Below are positions 1 through 10,055 of a stretch of 64,000 nucleotides of DNA, in pieces. Every line of letters starts with the position of its first letter. Within the stretch, counting starts at the first letter, position 1. Made by a program: the position numbers and the translations under genes. A model generated the notes under the pieces. That model did not search any database. It was given only the letters and a program-made list of their open reading frames with translations, and was not told the DNA's origin. The DNA comes from Phialophora verrucosa (taxonomy: Eukaryota > Ascomycota > Eurotiomycetes > Chaetothyriales > Herpotrichiellaceae): contig MSED01000005.1 of the NCBI GenBank assembly GCA_002099365.1, positions 1,488,001-1,552,000 of the forward strand, written 5' to 3'.

Positions 1-1716
1 AGTTTCATTGCAGAATCTGTCGCAGATCTTTTCGGCCTGCTGAACAGCTCATTACTCTGCCATGCTTCGATCGAAATTTCACTCATGGCCGTCGACATTC
101 TAGCCTTCATCTGCACATTTGTGCTCGGGTCTATGAGCGGCAGCAAAGCAAAGGCGAATCTGCGCCACATCGAGAAGTTTCTCTTCCACACTTTGCTGGT
201 CGATATGGACAGTCGTACTCCGAAGTACCAGCGGATTCAGGGTGCGTTGTCTCGATTCTATCTCATGTGTGAAGATGCGTCGGCGTGCAGGTGTCTACCA
301 GACCATAGCTGCCAGGCGCGATTCTCTTCTTTCGCTAAAGAGAAACTGAGCTCACTTGTTCCCGCGCCGCTGAGGCTACACAAGTCAGACAAAGAACGTC
401 CAGAGGACGATCCTTCTTCCCCTTTCTTCCAGACATCCTCCGGCCTGCCGCGAGATGCTCACCTTAAACTCATGATTGGAGCTTACTGGGACATGGCCCA
501 AACCCTCACGCCGCACCTGAAATGTATAGCAGCCAAGAAGAAGTGTAGCTGCACCGAGGGCGACCAGGAATTCAGCGAAGAGCTCCAAGTTCTGAAGAAC
601 ACCCTCGACGCCGATTTCGCGAAGCTGACTGCCATACAAGCTGAGGGGAAACCTGCTTCGGAAAGCCACTGGGGAACGCTCGAGAGAAGTGCCTTCCTTC
701 TACAAGAGCGCCCCTTGACCTGGCCAGGCAATCAAAAGCGGCTGAAAGCATTGCGCTCGAAGGCCGGAAACTCTCGTTTCGCAGAGCTTTTACCTCCTGA
801 AGGGAACAGCTCAGGATCGCGGCGGGCAGCCCCAGAGCCTGAACCAACCAGCGCTGCTGCAACTACACGCCATATTAATCTGAAGAAAGTCCCAGTCAGT
901 GTTCCAAGCATTCGGAACAATGTCTCAAGCACTCCATCCGAGAAAGGAAATCTCGAAAAAGATACGATAGAGGTCTCTTCTAGCCAGCAGATCGGCGCAC
1001 CTCGCATGCCCGAGAGCGAAAAACAGCAACGACAAGAAAGCAGACCCGCTCCTCGCTCTAACCCTGAAGACGAGGACAACGGAGACTCCGAAACTTGGCC
1101 CATGACCGATCGCGAACTCGAACTCCGCAAGCAGCTGCTCGCATTCACCGATTGTGTCGATAAAATGCATTCCATTGCAAACATTCAGCAGCCCGCACTC
1201 AAATTCAACCAACACGTGCTCGACGGCGTGGCATGGCAGATCGAAGACACACTCATCGGACACGTCGAAATGGCCTTGCTCATCGCCAAGGCACAGGAAT
1301 ACCATGGATTGAAGGCCTGGATCGAGTACTACTACAAGAACACGATGCTGACGCCCCTGGAAGAGAGTTTCAGTGTCAACGGAGGAGGAAGCAGTGGTAC
1401 AGGTGCAGGCATGACTGATTCGGAGAGGCAGGCCAAGGCGGCCATGACACTCGAGTACATTGCCAAGGTGACTGAGAATGCGAGGAGGGCACAGAAACAG
1501 ACACCGAAACAGACACAATCACAGGCCGGCAAGCAGAAGCAAGCTGCAGCAAGAACATCTCCCACGGTGGGGACCTCGGGTTCCACCTCCAACTCGGCCG
1601 TCGTCCAGCAGGCCGAGCAGGTGGTCGCGGACGTGGAGAACCTGGGCCGCAACTTTATCCAGCAGATGCAAATCGTCTCTGGGCGCAAGAAGCGCATACC
1701 CAGGAGAAAACGGTGA
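1..1716 (+). CDS. Hypothetical protein, 5' end cut by window edge
   Basis: The frame is open from the first base of the window to the TGA at 1714-1716 (571 codons). The first internal Met is at base 85, but the residues before it look equally coding, so the true start or an upstream exon probably lies outside the window. A splice acceptor ending at base 13 (TTTCATTGCAG) is an alternative boundary. The N-terminal 230 or so residues look folded, with helical stretches and a Cys-rich patch (CEDASACRCLPDHSC, about residues 40-54 counted from the Met). The middle is a Ser/Pro/Glu-rich disordered linker. A second helical segment follows (about residues 345-425), then a Gln/Lys/Thr-rich stretch, and the protein ends in a basic tail (GRKKRIPRRKR) that could be a nuclear signal. 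I do not recognise the family. Confidence 0.7.
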   Translation, partial: SFIAESVADLFGLLNSSLLCHASIEISLMAVDILAFICTFVLGSMSGSKAKANLRHIEKFLFHTLLVDMDSRTPKYQRIQGALSRFYLMCEDASACRCLPDHSCQARFSSFAKEKLSSLVPAPLRLHKSDKERPEDDPSSPFFQTSSGLPRDAHLKLMIGAYWDMAQTLTPHLKCIAAKKKCSCTEGDQEFSEELQVLKNTLDADFAKLTAIQAEGKPASESHWGTLERSAFLLQERPLTWPGNQKRLKALRSKAGNSRFAELLPPEGNSSGSRRAAPEPEPTSAAATTRHINLKKVPVSVPSIRNNVSSTPSEKGNLEKDTIEVSSSQQIGAPRMPESEKQQRQESRPAPRSNPEDEDNGDSETWPMTDRELELRKQLLAFTDCVDKMHSIANIQQPALKFNQHVLDGVAWQIEDTLIGHVEMALLIAKAQEYHGLKAWIEYYYKNTMLTPLEESFSVNGGGSSGTGAGMTDSERQAKAAMTLEYIAKVTENARRAQKQTPKQTQSQAGKQKQAAARTSPTVGTSGSTSNSAVVQQAEQVVADVENLGRNFIQQMQIVSGRKKRIPRRKR

Positions 1717-2406
1717 TCGGGGCAGATGGGATCACGCCGAGAACTTGGACAGAGGGACCGTTTCCGATATTGGACGAGGGGGATGAATGAGATCGGACGA
1801 GATGAGACGAGACGTTGATCGCTGATTCGGGCACACTCATCGAACTTTCCGGGCGTTACGAGGCGTTCTGGAGGACTGGCGCGCAACGGGATCAAATCAA
1901 ATGCATTCGGGTTCGTGCTTTCAGGCACACGGGATGGGGAACATTGCATCAGGCAAAGGGGCATGTCTGGATGGCCCTTGTTCTCCGTATTCCTAGTCGT
2001 TATGGATGTGTTTTTGAGCGCACGGGCTGCTACTGTCTATCGGCATCTGTGCAACGCGGGCCGAGCGTTGTGAAGCGGTTGGGAGTGATGAGCTCTTGGA
2101 TGTCAATTAGCATAGCTGAGGGCGGACCGACCGACAGAAACAACATGTTTACACTGCTTTGTGATTTTGTATGCGCACAATATTACTGAGCTCATCCGTC
2201 ATGTTCCAGTCTAGAACGCCAGATCTGAGTTCCGCCCCATAGAGTCCTCGACATTTTGGAGGCTTAGATGGACCGCCACAGACTGGCTGCGACTTGCCCG
2301 TGTTTGAAGCCGTAAGAAGGCCACCAGATGAGCCCATCCTGGTTGACCGCCCGTTCGCCTCCTGTCCGGTTCCACATGGCCTTCTTGATCATTTCGTACA
2401 GTTTAG
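1717..2406. other. Intergenic, convergent gene ends
   Basis: This stretch lies between the 3' end of the hypothetical gene and the 3' end of the clathrin light chain gene. It should hold both 3' UTRs. A 124-codon frame at 1815-2189 has no family resemblance. I see no other structure. Confidence 0.5.
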
Positions 2407-3313
2407 TTACACGCCTGCTGCACCCGGGGCATCTTTATCAGCCTTCAGACTGAGCAACAACTCCCGCATTCTCTTCTTGGAGCTCCCGTCCCCTCCTCCG
2501 GACTGGCCCTTGCCGCTCAAATCCACCAGTCTGGCAATTCTCTCCCACGCGGTGCCGCCTGCAGTGGTATCCTCTCTCTTGGCCAGAAACTCTTCAGCCT
2601 CCTTCTGGGTCTGAGCTTTCTGCTTGTCGACCTTCCGATTGTAGGATTCGTAGAAGCTGTCGATATCTTTCTGCGCCGTGGCGATTGTTTCTTCTTTCTT
2701 GCGCCGGGAGGCTTCGTCGCGGCGGGCAATGTCGGCATCGCGCTTTTCGCGCCACGCGCGGATGGGTTCGCTCTCTTCCTCGCCCGCGGGCGCCGTGTAG
2801 TTTGTGTAGCCGGTGAAAGGGGCCGGGGTGCTGTCGGTTATTGTGCCGCCAGGGCCGACGTTCTATGCGAACGACTCCACGTTAGCGCTCTTGCGGATCT
2901 CTGTTTGTTAGATTGCGGAAGGACTCAGCAAGCATACGTCGTTTCTCGTGTCAATGGCAGGGAAGGAGCTCTCGAAATCGTCCAAATCGTCGACCGCAGC
3001 ACCTCCCGAGGGCTGTGGCGGAGCGGATGTGAAAGCATCGTCGCCGCCGCCTAACAGGTCGTCGTCTCCATCTTCCACTGTAGCAGCTGAGGGTCTGCTG
3101 TCGGTGGCGTTGAAGAGGTCCGCGTCCTCACCCAATAGAGCCCGTTCGCGCTCGAGGAAGTCCCCTTGGCCGCTGGTGTCGGGTCGGATGTCTGTTTCGC
3201 CTGCAGGTGCTGTTAGCCAGGGTCACAGAGGATCTACGTTGGGCACATTGTTGGAGCATCAGTCCGTTCGTACCTGCGTCGATGTCCTCAATGGAAGGGA
3301 ACCGGTCAGCCAT
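2407..3313 (-). CDS. CLC1: Clathrin light chain
   Basis: Light chain of the clathrin triskelion; it binds the heavy-chain hub and regulates coat assembly in endocytosis and Golgi-endosome traffic. Three exons on the minus strand: 3274-3313, 2938-3200 and 2407-2862, with introns of 73 and 75 bp. Joined, they give a 252-residue protein beginning MADRFPSIEDIDAGETD. An acidic, disordered N-terminal part follows (GEDADLFNATDSRP, DDDLLGGGDDAF, DDLDDFESSFP). The characteristic heavy-chain-binding helix is next: PIRAWREKRD, then a Lys/Glu/Arg-rich coiled coil (SRRKKEETIATAQKDIDSFY). The C-terminal block KRMRELLLSLKADKDAPG is also typical of fungal light chains. The phase-1 and phase-0 junctions keep the frame. 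It is divergent from the CID gene starting at 4337. The identification is secure; the intron 2 boundaries come from frame continuity only. Confidence 0.92.
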
Positions 3314-4336
3314 GCTGGAAAGCGAATGGAAGACGAACGAGCGGAGGTTGAGAGAAACGGGAGCGGAGGGTTCGTATTCGAGGAACGCAGACGATCAGAG
3401 AAGATGACAGTTTCCGAAACTTGAATGCAGGGTCACGTAGGTTGCGAGGGCACAGCTTTTGGTAAGATGCTTCGTGCGCCGTAGTTCTGTTTGCGATTAG
3501 AGTCGCAGTTGCAGGGGCATCTGGCTTCAAGAAAAATGCTGACAGTCAGACAGGCTTGGCGCTTGCTGGAGCCTACGGGCGGAGATCTGTCAGACAAAAA
3601 CCTTTTACAATATCCTTTCTGGGTCTCTTCGCGCTTCTGATTTATGCACGACAGCTCGATCCAAGTCTCTCTAGTTATGTTTATGAAATGTGGTTCAATG
3701 GGCCGGATTCGCAAGACCGTTTGCTAGATGCAAGTCAGTCGTTTACTACATGGGCACGTGAAAAGGGTCGTCGACAGTTCCTCCGTCAAATTCCAGTGTC
3801 AAGGATTGAGCTTTCTATCATGTGTGGTATCTCGACCTATAAACAGAAGACGAAGCCTGCTTCTTGCGGGTGCGTTTGATCCCCCATACCTCGTACTCGT
3901 AATATAAAACGGACAATCTGTACAGTTGACTATTATATCCGTAAGCGCAATTGTTTATCACATGACCGGCCTGAAATCCCCTTGGCGCGACGATCGACAT
4001 CAGCTTCAAACTCCTCAGCTTCCCTTGAGTATTCTTCGACAACCTCTCTGACAACTGACTTCAATCATCAGGAGCCAATTCATCTTAGGGCAGATAGTAC
4101 GGAGCTATTATCGGGAGAGTCGGCCTATCACCGCGCACCGGCTGACTTCAGAGCTTCATCCCTCCGTCACCATCATAGCTGTAGCGTAGATCATTTGCAG
4201 TGAACTTTGCCCTGCTCTCGCAAAGACACTACATCCTGAGGAGGGTGTCTCCCCACGCCCACGGCAAGGTCTGCGAGTGGAGTTGAACGCTCTGGCGACA
4301 GCTGCCGCATGATCATCGCGAGCACGCTTGTCCAGC
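3314..4336. promoter_or_regulatory. Divergent intergenic region (CLC1 / Rtt103-like)
   Basis: About 1.0 kb separates the two divergent start codons, so it should hold both promoters and 5' UTRs. The only marked element is a TCGTACTCGTA motif at 3891-3901, which recurs in other intergenic regions of the window. Frames of about 100 codons here (3556-3879 on plus, 3433-3714 on minus) lack any family resemblance. Confidence 0.45.
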
Positions 4337-5907
4337 ATGTCGTTCTCAGACGAGGCCCTCAAGGCCAAGCTGTCGACCTTGAACGAGACCCAAGACTCGA
4401 TCGTGTCGGTTTCCCAATGGATCATGTTCCATAAGTACGTCGTACCCTCCAACTATCGGATCTGACCTACAAATAGACTAACGACATCTCCAGACGCCAC
4501 GCCGACCGCATAGCTAACTACTGGCTCACTCGGCTCCGCGACGCTCCGCCGCCCAAGCGCCTCAACTTCATCTATCTCGTCAATGACATTGTTCAGAATG
4601 CCCGGGCGCGCAAGAGGGCTGAATTCCCAGATGCCTTCTCACCGCTTATGGCCGAGGCGATTCAAACGGCATATCGATCCTCCCCTCCGGAGATCCAAAG
4701 CAAGATCCGCCGCGTAGTAGAGGTCTGGCGGACGAGGAATGTCTTTGAGGTCCCCATTCTCGACGCCATTGATGCGCGCATGGACGAAATTGACAAGTCA
4801 AAGGGCGCCGGAGGGAAGAAAAAGACGCTGATGGGACAGAGTCTGTTCGGGTCTTCGAGCAGTACGGGCGGCGGCTTGCCCAAGGAATTGGAGACATTGG
4901 CGCCCTTGCAGATCGAAGTCACGAAGCAGACCATCGCCGCCAGACCGGCCCTTGACGCCGCACAGAACGAGTACACGAAGCTGAACGACCCGGGCGCCGT
5001 GTTGCCGAGCCTGCCCGTCCACGCTGCGCGGCTGTCCAGCCTGATCAAGTCGCTCGCCGCCGCGGAGAGCTCCGTCTCGGCGAGCATCAAGGCGAGGAAG
5101 GCGCTGATCGCGGACCTCGAACGCATTCTGGAGATCAACAAGTCGGCATTGGCCAAGGACGACGAAACCTACCTGACGCTCGACAGCCGCAAGGTCAGCA
5201 CCGAGGCCAAGAAGCGGGAAGTCGAGGACGCGATCATTCGCGGCTTGACATCAGCAGAAGCTTCCTCCGCGACGAGCACCGCAGACGCAGGCACTCACAT
5301 ATCGCCTCCCGGCGCTGGCGCTACGCCTGGCTTTGACGCCGAGACCAACAATCCCCCCCTCACAGCCACCACTGGCACCGTCCTCTCCGAACGACCCGAG
5401 ATCGAGCAACTCACCGACGACGAAGGTGACTACGACGCCACCACGACCACAACCGGCATGTTCGACCAGGACGCTCCAGCTCCGGCACCGGCACCCGCGT
5501 CGCCCTCAACCCTAGGGCCCCCGCCAGTGCGCAACCCGGCCATCGCCGCCGCTTTGGCCGAGTTCTCCGCCTCCGGCGGCGCGGGTCTCAACCTGGGCCT
5601 GGACGCAGATTACTCTGCTTTCCTGCCCAGCGCGGGCGGCCATACGCAGACGCGCCCGCGCACGTCGAGCAACGGTCTCCCGGGCGCCAAGCGGCGCAAA
5701 ACCTCGCACGGCGCCGAAGACGAACAAGTCCCGGATCTGGGCGAGATGGGCATGGAGGCATTCGGACTGCCGGGCCTAGGTCCCCAGCCAATGCAGGGAC
5801 AGGATCAGATTCATATTCAGAGTCAAGATCAACGGCAGGGAGCGGACGTCCCGTCCACTTTGGACGATGACGTGGACGAGCTGATCAGGCAGGAAGGCGG
5901 GATGTAG
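4337..5907 (+). CDS. CID-domain Pol II CTD-binding protein, Rtt103/RPRD1-like
   Basis: Predicted reader of the phosphorylated RNA polymerase II C-terminal domain, acting in transcription termination and 3' end processing in the nucleus. Two exons, 4337-4434 and 4494-5907, are separated by a 59-bp intron with a GACTAAC branch site and CTCCAG acceptor; 503 residues. The N-terminus is a CTD-interacting domain: MSFSDEALKAKLSTLNETQD, then VSQWIMFHKRHADRIANYW, then RLNFIYLVNDIVQNARAR and RRVVEVWRTRNVFEVP, which matches the helical CID order. A long coiled-coil-like region (about residues 170-290) follows, where RPRD/Rtt103 proteins dimerise. The C-terminal half is Pro/Ala/Ser-rich, with a basic KRRKTSHG patch that may be a nuclear signal. 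Rtt103 is the best family match; RPRD1-type naming would be equivalent. Confidence 0.88.
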
Positions 5908-7092
5908 AGTGTCCGGCCCTTGTGCGGGGGGATACAAAATGGAGGAGCTAGTATGGTGGCGGGTAAAGGCGACGGTGTGGAGGTCCGGGACTTTGCGGTG
6001 GAAAGAGCTACTGAGAATGGGGAGGACGCCGAGGACGCAGATTCGGATTGTGAGTGGGAGGTGGATGATGGATGACGGAGGAGGGGCGGGAAGGGCGCTG
6101 TAGGCGAGGGAGCAGGAAGGGGGGGGGGGGGGAGCCTCGAATTGGGAATGCTACTGTGATGGTGCAGGGGAGGGCAGGGCAGGGCAAGGCGACTCGTGCT
6201 GGACAGCAAGGTCGGTTGCGTTGAGACTCCCTTTGCGTACGCATTTTTGCTCTGCTACGCTATCACGCATGTAAAACAGTCGAGTCTCTTCAAGCGTGGT
6301 CGCGAGCATAGCGCTGATTGCGTGTCGTCACCCATGGTCAAAATGTATTTGGGCGTTCATCATGTACCCAAAGGACATATCCACCTTCTATTTTCTTCTG
6401 TTCAATGCCGTCGGGGTTGTAGCTTTCAGTTGTTGTACATATGACATTGCAAAGAGAGCGGGGGCAACAAATGCGAGGCTTTCTCCATGCACACTGGCGC
6501 TCCCGCTGGAAACCACCCCGTGAGTCTCCTTCTCCCAAGTGTCAAGTGACAGCCGTAGGTGTCAGTTGTTGGCAGGGGTTCGGTTGATGCAGAAGCTTCC
6601 ATTCTCCCCAGCTCTGGCACCGGGGACCCGAAGCCTGTCCGGCTCGTGAGACTTTGGGCGTTCATCAGTTCACGACGGACTTCTTCAATTGCAAGGACAT
6701 CCGAGTCCACCTCGCTGCGACTGCGTACTTCGCGCAGACCTGGGCAGAGGCTGTCGGATTTTCTATGTGTCTCACCGCTGCACCTCGGACCGGAAGTAGG
6801 GGTTGTTAGGGTGCGAACAGCGGGAAGGACAATCGTCCTGCTGGTGTTTACAGCCGGAGCGTCGTCTAGTGCAATAGGCTCAACGGTGCCGAGCGGAATA
6901 TAGTCCCGGGGAGGCCCCTGATCTGGCGACTCGTGGCCTTCGTGAGCGTTGCCACATCCTGGGACGGTAATTATGGGAAATGGAATGCGCTCTGCGGCGC
7001 TCATGCCTAGTTCGAACGCGTGGTGACCGGACATTGAACATTCTAGCAGCGTTGTGCGAGTGGATTCCGTATTCGTACAGTATCATCCCTTC
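5908..7092. other. Intergenic, convergent; G homopolymer
   Basis: This region separates the 3' ends of the CID gene (+) and MED20 (-). Its left part (5930-6200) is G-rich on the plus strand and contains a run of 14 G at 6119-6132. A 202-codon frame on minus (6426-7034) is listed separately as a doubtful gene. No other structure is seen. Confidence 0.5.
6426..7034 (-). CDS. Doubtful hypothetical ORF downstream of MED20
   Basis: Uninterrupted 202-codon frame starting 58 bases after the MED20 stop on the same strand. The middle section has plausible coding composition (charged helical stretch SDVLAIEEVRRELMNAQSLT), but I recognise no domain. It could equally be 3' UTR of MED20. The last 40 or so codons read like non-coding sequence. 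There is no signal peptide or membrane segment. Low confidence. Confidence 0.22.
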   Translation of the reverse strand: MSGHHAFELGMSAAERIPFPIITVPGCGNAHEGHESPDQGPPRDYIPLGTVEPIALDDAPAVNTSRTIVLPAVRTLTTPTSGPRCSGETHRKSDSLCPGLREVRSRSEVDSDVLAIEEVRRELMNAQSLTSRTGFGSPVPELGRMEASASTEPLPTTDTYGCHLTLGRRRLTGWFPAGAPVCMEKASHLLPPLSLQCHMYNN

Positions 7093-7878
7093 TCAGCCTC
7101 TCGAGCCTCGAAGGGCTTCAAGGTATAAATTTGCTAGTTCGAAATCTGCCGGAGGAGGAGCAGTCCCTTTATCCTTCTCCAGAGCCTTCGTGCGGCGAAT
7201 CAGAACTCGGTAGGACTCTGAATTGGTGATGGAGGGCACACCGCTCCCGTCGGTGACTGAGTCGAGGAAACCACGTAGCAGGGCCTCGTCTTCCTTGTCT
7301 ATGTCAGAACCATCTTTCTTCGCATCATCTGGGCCCTGGATTTTCGTGCCTCTGTCGTCCTCCATGTGTGATACCTCGACTAGCATGCCTCTGAGATTTG
7401 ACCCCGCTTGGTTCGGACGAGGGGGCACCTTCAGGTCGCCAATGCGGATAATCCACTCGCCATCTAGAAAGGACAGAGCAGTGCCGTTATCGATTATCAT
7501 GGACTGTCGATGCGCCCATAGCGGCTGAAATTTGGTTCCGATCAGTTGGGTGAACGAGTCCGCCGAGGTGGAAGGGATCGTAATCAGCGTGGACCACGGC
7601 GCCACGACGGATTTTTCTTTCGACTGGGACGCAGGAGACGTGGAGGCCACGTATGTGGTCGCAGGAGTGTGTGAAATTGTCAATATACTGGTCGACTTGC
7701 GAAGAGAGGCGTTCGAGCTGGGGAGTAAGGAGGATGTGTCGACGAAGAGCCGGTGGTCGAGATAGAACGTAGGCAGAGGCTCGGCGGGGAACGATCGAGA
7801 GATGTGTGAGACGAGAGCAGCAGAGGGCGAAGACTGGCCAGCGCCAATTGTATGGATGAACAGACCTGTTAATGGCAT
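7093..7878 (-). CDS. MED20: Mediator complex subunit 20
   Basis: Subunit of the Mediator head module, which links activators to RNA polymerase II at promoters. Single exon, 261 residues, close to the usual fungal length. It opens with MPLTGLFIHTIGAGQSSPSA and ALVSHISRSFPAEPLPTFYLDHRLF, the Med20 N-terminal signature (tubby-like beta-barrel half). Conserved core elements follow: FTQLIGTKFQPLWAHRQSM (about residues 112-130), the strand DGEWIIRIGDLKVPP, and LRGMLVEVSHMEDD, the 'RG..VE' strand of the family. The C-terminal third carries an acidic insertion (KKDGSDIDKEDEALLRGFLD) and ends in a helix that is typical of the family. It is divergent from the GH47 gene, with 371 bases between the starts. 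Confidence 0.87.
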   Translation of the reverse strand: MPLTGLFIHTIGAGQSSPSAALVSHISRSFPAEPLPTFYLDHRLFVDTSSLLPSSNASLRKSTSILTISHTPATTYVASTSPASQSKEKSVVAPWSTLITIPSTSADSFTQLIGTKFQPLWAHRQSMIIDNGTALSFLDGEWIIRIGDLKVPPRPNQAGSNLRGMLVEVSHMEDDRGTKIQGPDDAKKDGSDIDKEDEALLRGFLDSVTDGSGVPSITNSESYRVLIRRTKALEKDKGTAPPPADFELANLYLEALRGSRG

Positions 7879-8249
7879 TGTGCAGGCAGAAGTAGGAGGG
7901 GATACGCAGCCGCCGCAGTGGTAGGAGTAAGTGACCGTATGAGGTCATTTCGAGATGAAGCTGTCCTGCACGGACGCTTAAGTAAGTTGCAGCGCCTAGA
8001 GTTAAGCTTAAATCTAACTCAATCAGTCTCTATGCAGCCTTGAAGGATGTCGGGCCGCCTCCTCAGCAGGGACCCCCTACTCGTACTCGTACGAACAAAG
8101 TAACGAAGCCTCCTCTGTAGGCCCCCTGACCACCAATTTGGGGGCTGATCCTCTGTAATACTCCGTCCCGAGTCAAATTCACCCAGCGCTCTCGGACGCG
8201 GCAACATCTGGTACAGGATGAAGATCGTCAACCACAGCTCATCGCCATT
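7879..8249. promoter_or_regulatory. Divergent promoter region (MED20 / GH47)
   Basis: 371 bases between two divergent start codons. It contains the overlapping motif TACTCGTACTCGTACGA at 8078-8094 and a TACTCCGT at about 8158-8165. Both belong to the short recurring intergenic motifs described in the findings. Which gene they act on, if any, is unknown. Confidence 0.5.
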
Positions 8250-10055
8250 ATGATACTTATCCGACGCCTCTGGCTCGTGCCAGCCTTCCTCCTAGCATGT
8301 ATCGTGTACTACCTCTTCCTCTACCCCAGCGACACGAATCAAGTCCCCGTCTCTCTGCTCAATCCGAATCGCAACCTGCACTGGACCAAGCGACCAGAAA
8401 GAAATCCCGTCGCGGGCTATCGTGACTTCCCCATCGGCCCCCTCGAGCAGATCCCGAACATCCAGTTCGAATTTGCGTCGCACCCGGAATCGGCAGAGGC
8501 AGCGAAGACGCGGGAGGCCCGACGAGCTGCCGTCGAAGAAGCATTCCTCCATTCGTGGAACGGTTACAAGAAGCATGCGTGGGGTCAAGATGAAGTCGCG
8601 CCCGTGAGCGGCGCATCCCGATCCAGTTTCGGCGGCTGGGGCGCCACACTGGTCGACACGATGGACACACTGTGGATGATGGGGTTGAAGGACGAGTTCG
8701 AGCTCTGCGTGGAGCAACTCAAACACATCGACTTCACCACCAACGACCAGGAGACTCTGAACGTCTTCGAGACCACAATCCGCTACCTGGGCGGCCTGCT
8801 AGCTGCGTACGACCTCTCGGACGGGAAGTATAGGATCCTCCTGGACAAGGCCCGGGACCTGGGCGAGATGCTGTACTCTGCCTTTGACACGCCCCATCGC
8901 ATGCCGCAGACACGGTGGGAGTGGAAGAAGACCGCCGTGGGAAGCGAGATCCAACCCAGCACAAACACCCTCCTGGCCGAGATCGGCAGTTTGACCGTCG
9001 AGTTCACCCGCCTGAGCCAACTGACGGGCGACTTCCGCTACTTCGACGCCGTCCAGCGCATCGCCGAAGAGATGGAGTACTATCAGAATACCACCAAAAT
9101 CCCGGGCTTGTGGCCGACCATCGTAAACGCTAAGGAGATCTCCTTCCAGTACAACCACTTTACCATGGGCGGCATGGCAGACTCGACCTACGAATACCTC
9201 CCCAAACAGTACATGATGCTCGGCGGCCGCGACCAGAAGTACAAGCACATGTACGAAGTAGCCATCGACACGGCGAAACGACACCTATTCTTCCGGCCGC
9301 TCGTGCCCTCGAACGAGGACATCCTCTTCAGCGGCAACGCGGCGCTCACGTCGCTGCAATCGATCCCCATCGCGAGCATCGAACCCCAAGGCCAACACCT
9401 CGCCTGCTTCGTTGCCGGCATGGTCGGCATCGGCGCCAGGATCTTCTCCCGGCCCGACGACCTCGACGTGGCTCGCCGCCTCGTCGACGGCTGCGTGTGG
9501 GCCTACAACGCCATGCCCTCGGGCCTCATGCCCGAAACCTTCCACCTGATCGCCTGCCAGGTGGGCACCAACGCGCCCTCCCCGCCCGAGAAATGCGTCT
9601 GGACCGACGACAAATGGTACGAAGGCATCGCCAAGAGACACGGCATGACGCAGGACACCGAACGCCTGACTCCCCTAGAACGGGGCAAAAGGTTCGCCGA
9701 GCAGAGGACCCTGTTCCCCGGGTTCACCGACCACGGCGACAACCGGTACATCCTGCGCCCGGAGGCCATAGAGAGTGTCTTCATCATGTACCGCATCACG
9801 GGCGATCCGCACTACCAGGACGTCGCGTGGACGATGTTCCAGGCCATCGACGCCGCGACCCGCACGCCGATCGCCCATGCCGCGGTCCACGACGTCCGGA
9901 CCCCGAAACCTCAGCAGAGCGATCGCATGGAGAGCTTCTGGCTGGCCGAGACGCTCAAGTACTTCTACCTGATCTTCAGTGAGCCTGAGCTGTGCAGCTT
10001 GGACGAATGGGTGCTGAACACCGAGGCTCACCCCCTGAAGAGGCCGAGCAGATGA
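8250..10055 (+). CDS. Class I alpha-1,2-mannosidase, GH47, type II membrane protein
   Basis: Predicted to trim alpha-1,2-linked mannose from N-glycans in the ER or Golgi lumen. Single exon, 601 residues. A short cytosolic stub (MILIRR) precedes a membrane anchor (about residues 7-26, LWLVPAFLLACIVYYLFLYP), giving type II topology. The GH47 (alpha/alpha)7 barrel begins near residue 90 (AFLHSWNGYKKHAWG). Family motifs in order are GATLVDTMDTLWMMGL, NVFETTIRYLGGLLAAYD, AEIGSLTVEFTRLSQLTG, QHLACFVAGMVGIGA, LRPEAIESVFIMYRITGD and MESFWLAETLKYFYLIFS. The acidic catalytic residues of the family are expected in the FETTIR and RPEAIES motifs. Near the C-terminus, VLNTEAHPL holds the Thr (about residue 591) that coordinates the essential calcium. 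The subclass (ER mannosidase or Golgi 1B-type) cannot be decided by eye. Confidence 0.93.
   Translation: MILIRRLWLVPAFLLACIVYYLFLYPSDTNQVPVSLLNPNRNLHWTKRPERNPVAGYRDFPIGPLEQIPNIQFEFASHPESAEAAKTREARRAAVEEAFLHSWNGYKKHAWGQDEVAPVSGASRSSFGGWGATLVDTMDTLWMMGLKDEFELCVEQLKHIDFTTNDQETLNVFETTIRYLGGLLAAYDLSDGKYRILLDKARDLGEMLYSAFDTPHRMPQTRWEWKKTAVGSEIQPSTNTLLAEIGSLTVEFTRLSQLTGDFRYFDAVQRIAEEMEYYQNTTKIPGLWPTIVNAKEISFQYNHFTMGGMADSTYEYLPKQYMMLGGRDQKYKHMYEVAIDTAKRHLFFRPLVPSNEDILFSGNAALTSLQSIPIASIEPQGQHLACFVAGMVGIGARIFSRPDDLDVARRLVDGCVWAYNAMPSGLMPETFHLIACQVGTNAPSPPEKCVWTDDKWYEGIAKRHGMTQDTERLTPLERGKRFAEQRTLFPGFTDHGDNRYILRPEAIESVFIMYRITGDPHYQDVAWTMFQAIDAATRTPIAHAAVHDVRTPKPQQSDRMESFWLAETLKYFYLIFSEPELCSLDEWVLNTEAHPLKRPSR

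Noticed and set aside
5829..6209. 126-codon minus frame rich in Ser/Pro/Leu
   Set aside because: It is antisense to the CID gene's end and a G-rich 3' region; the composition is what reverse-complemented G-rich DNA gives.
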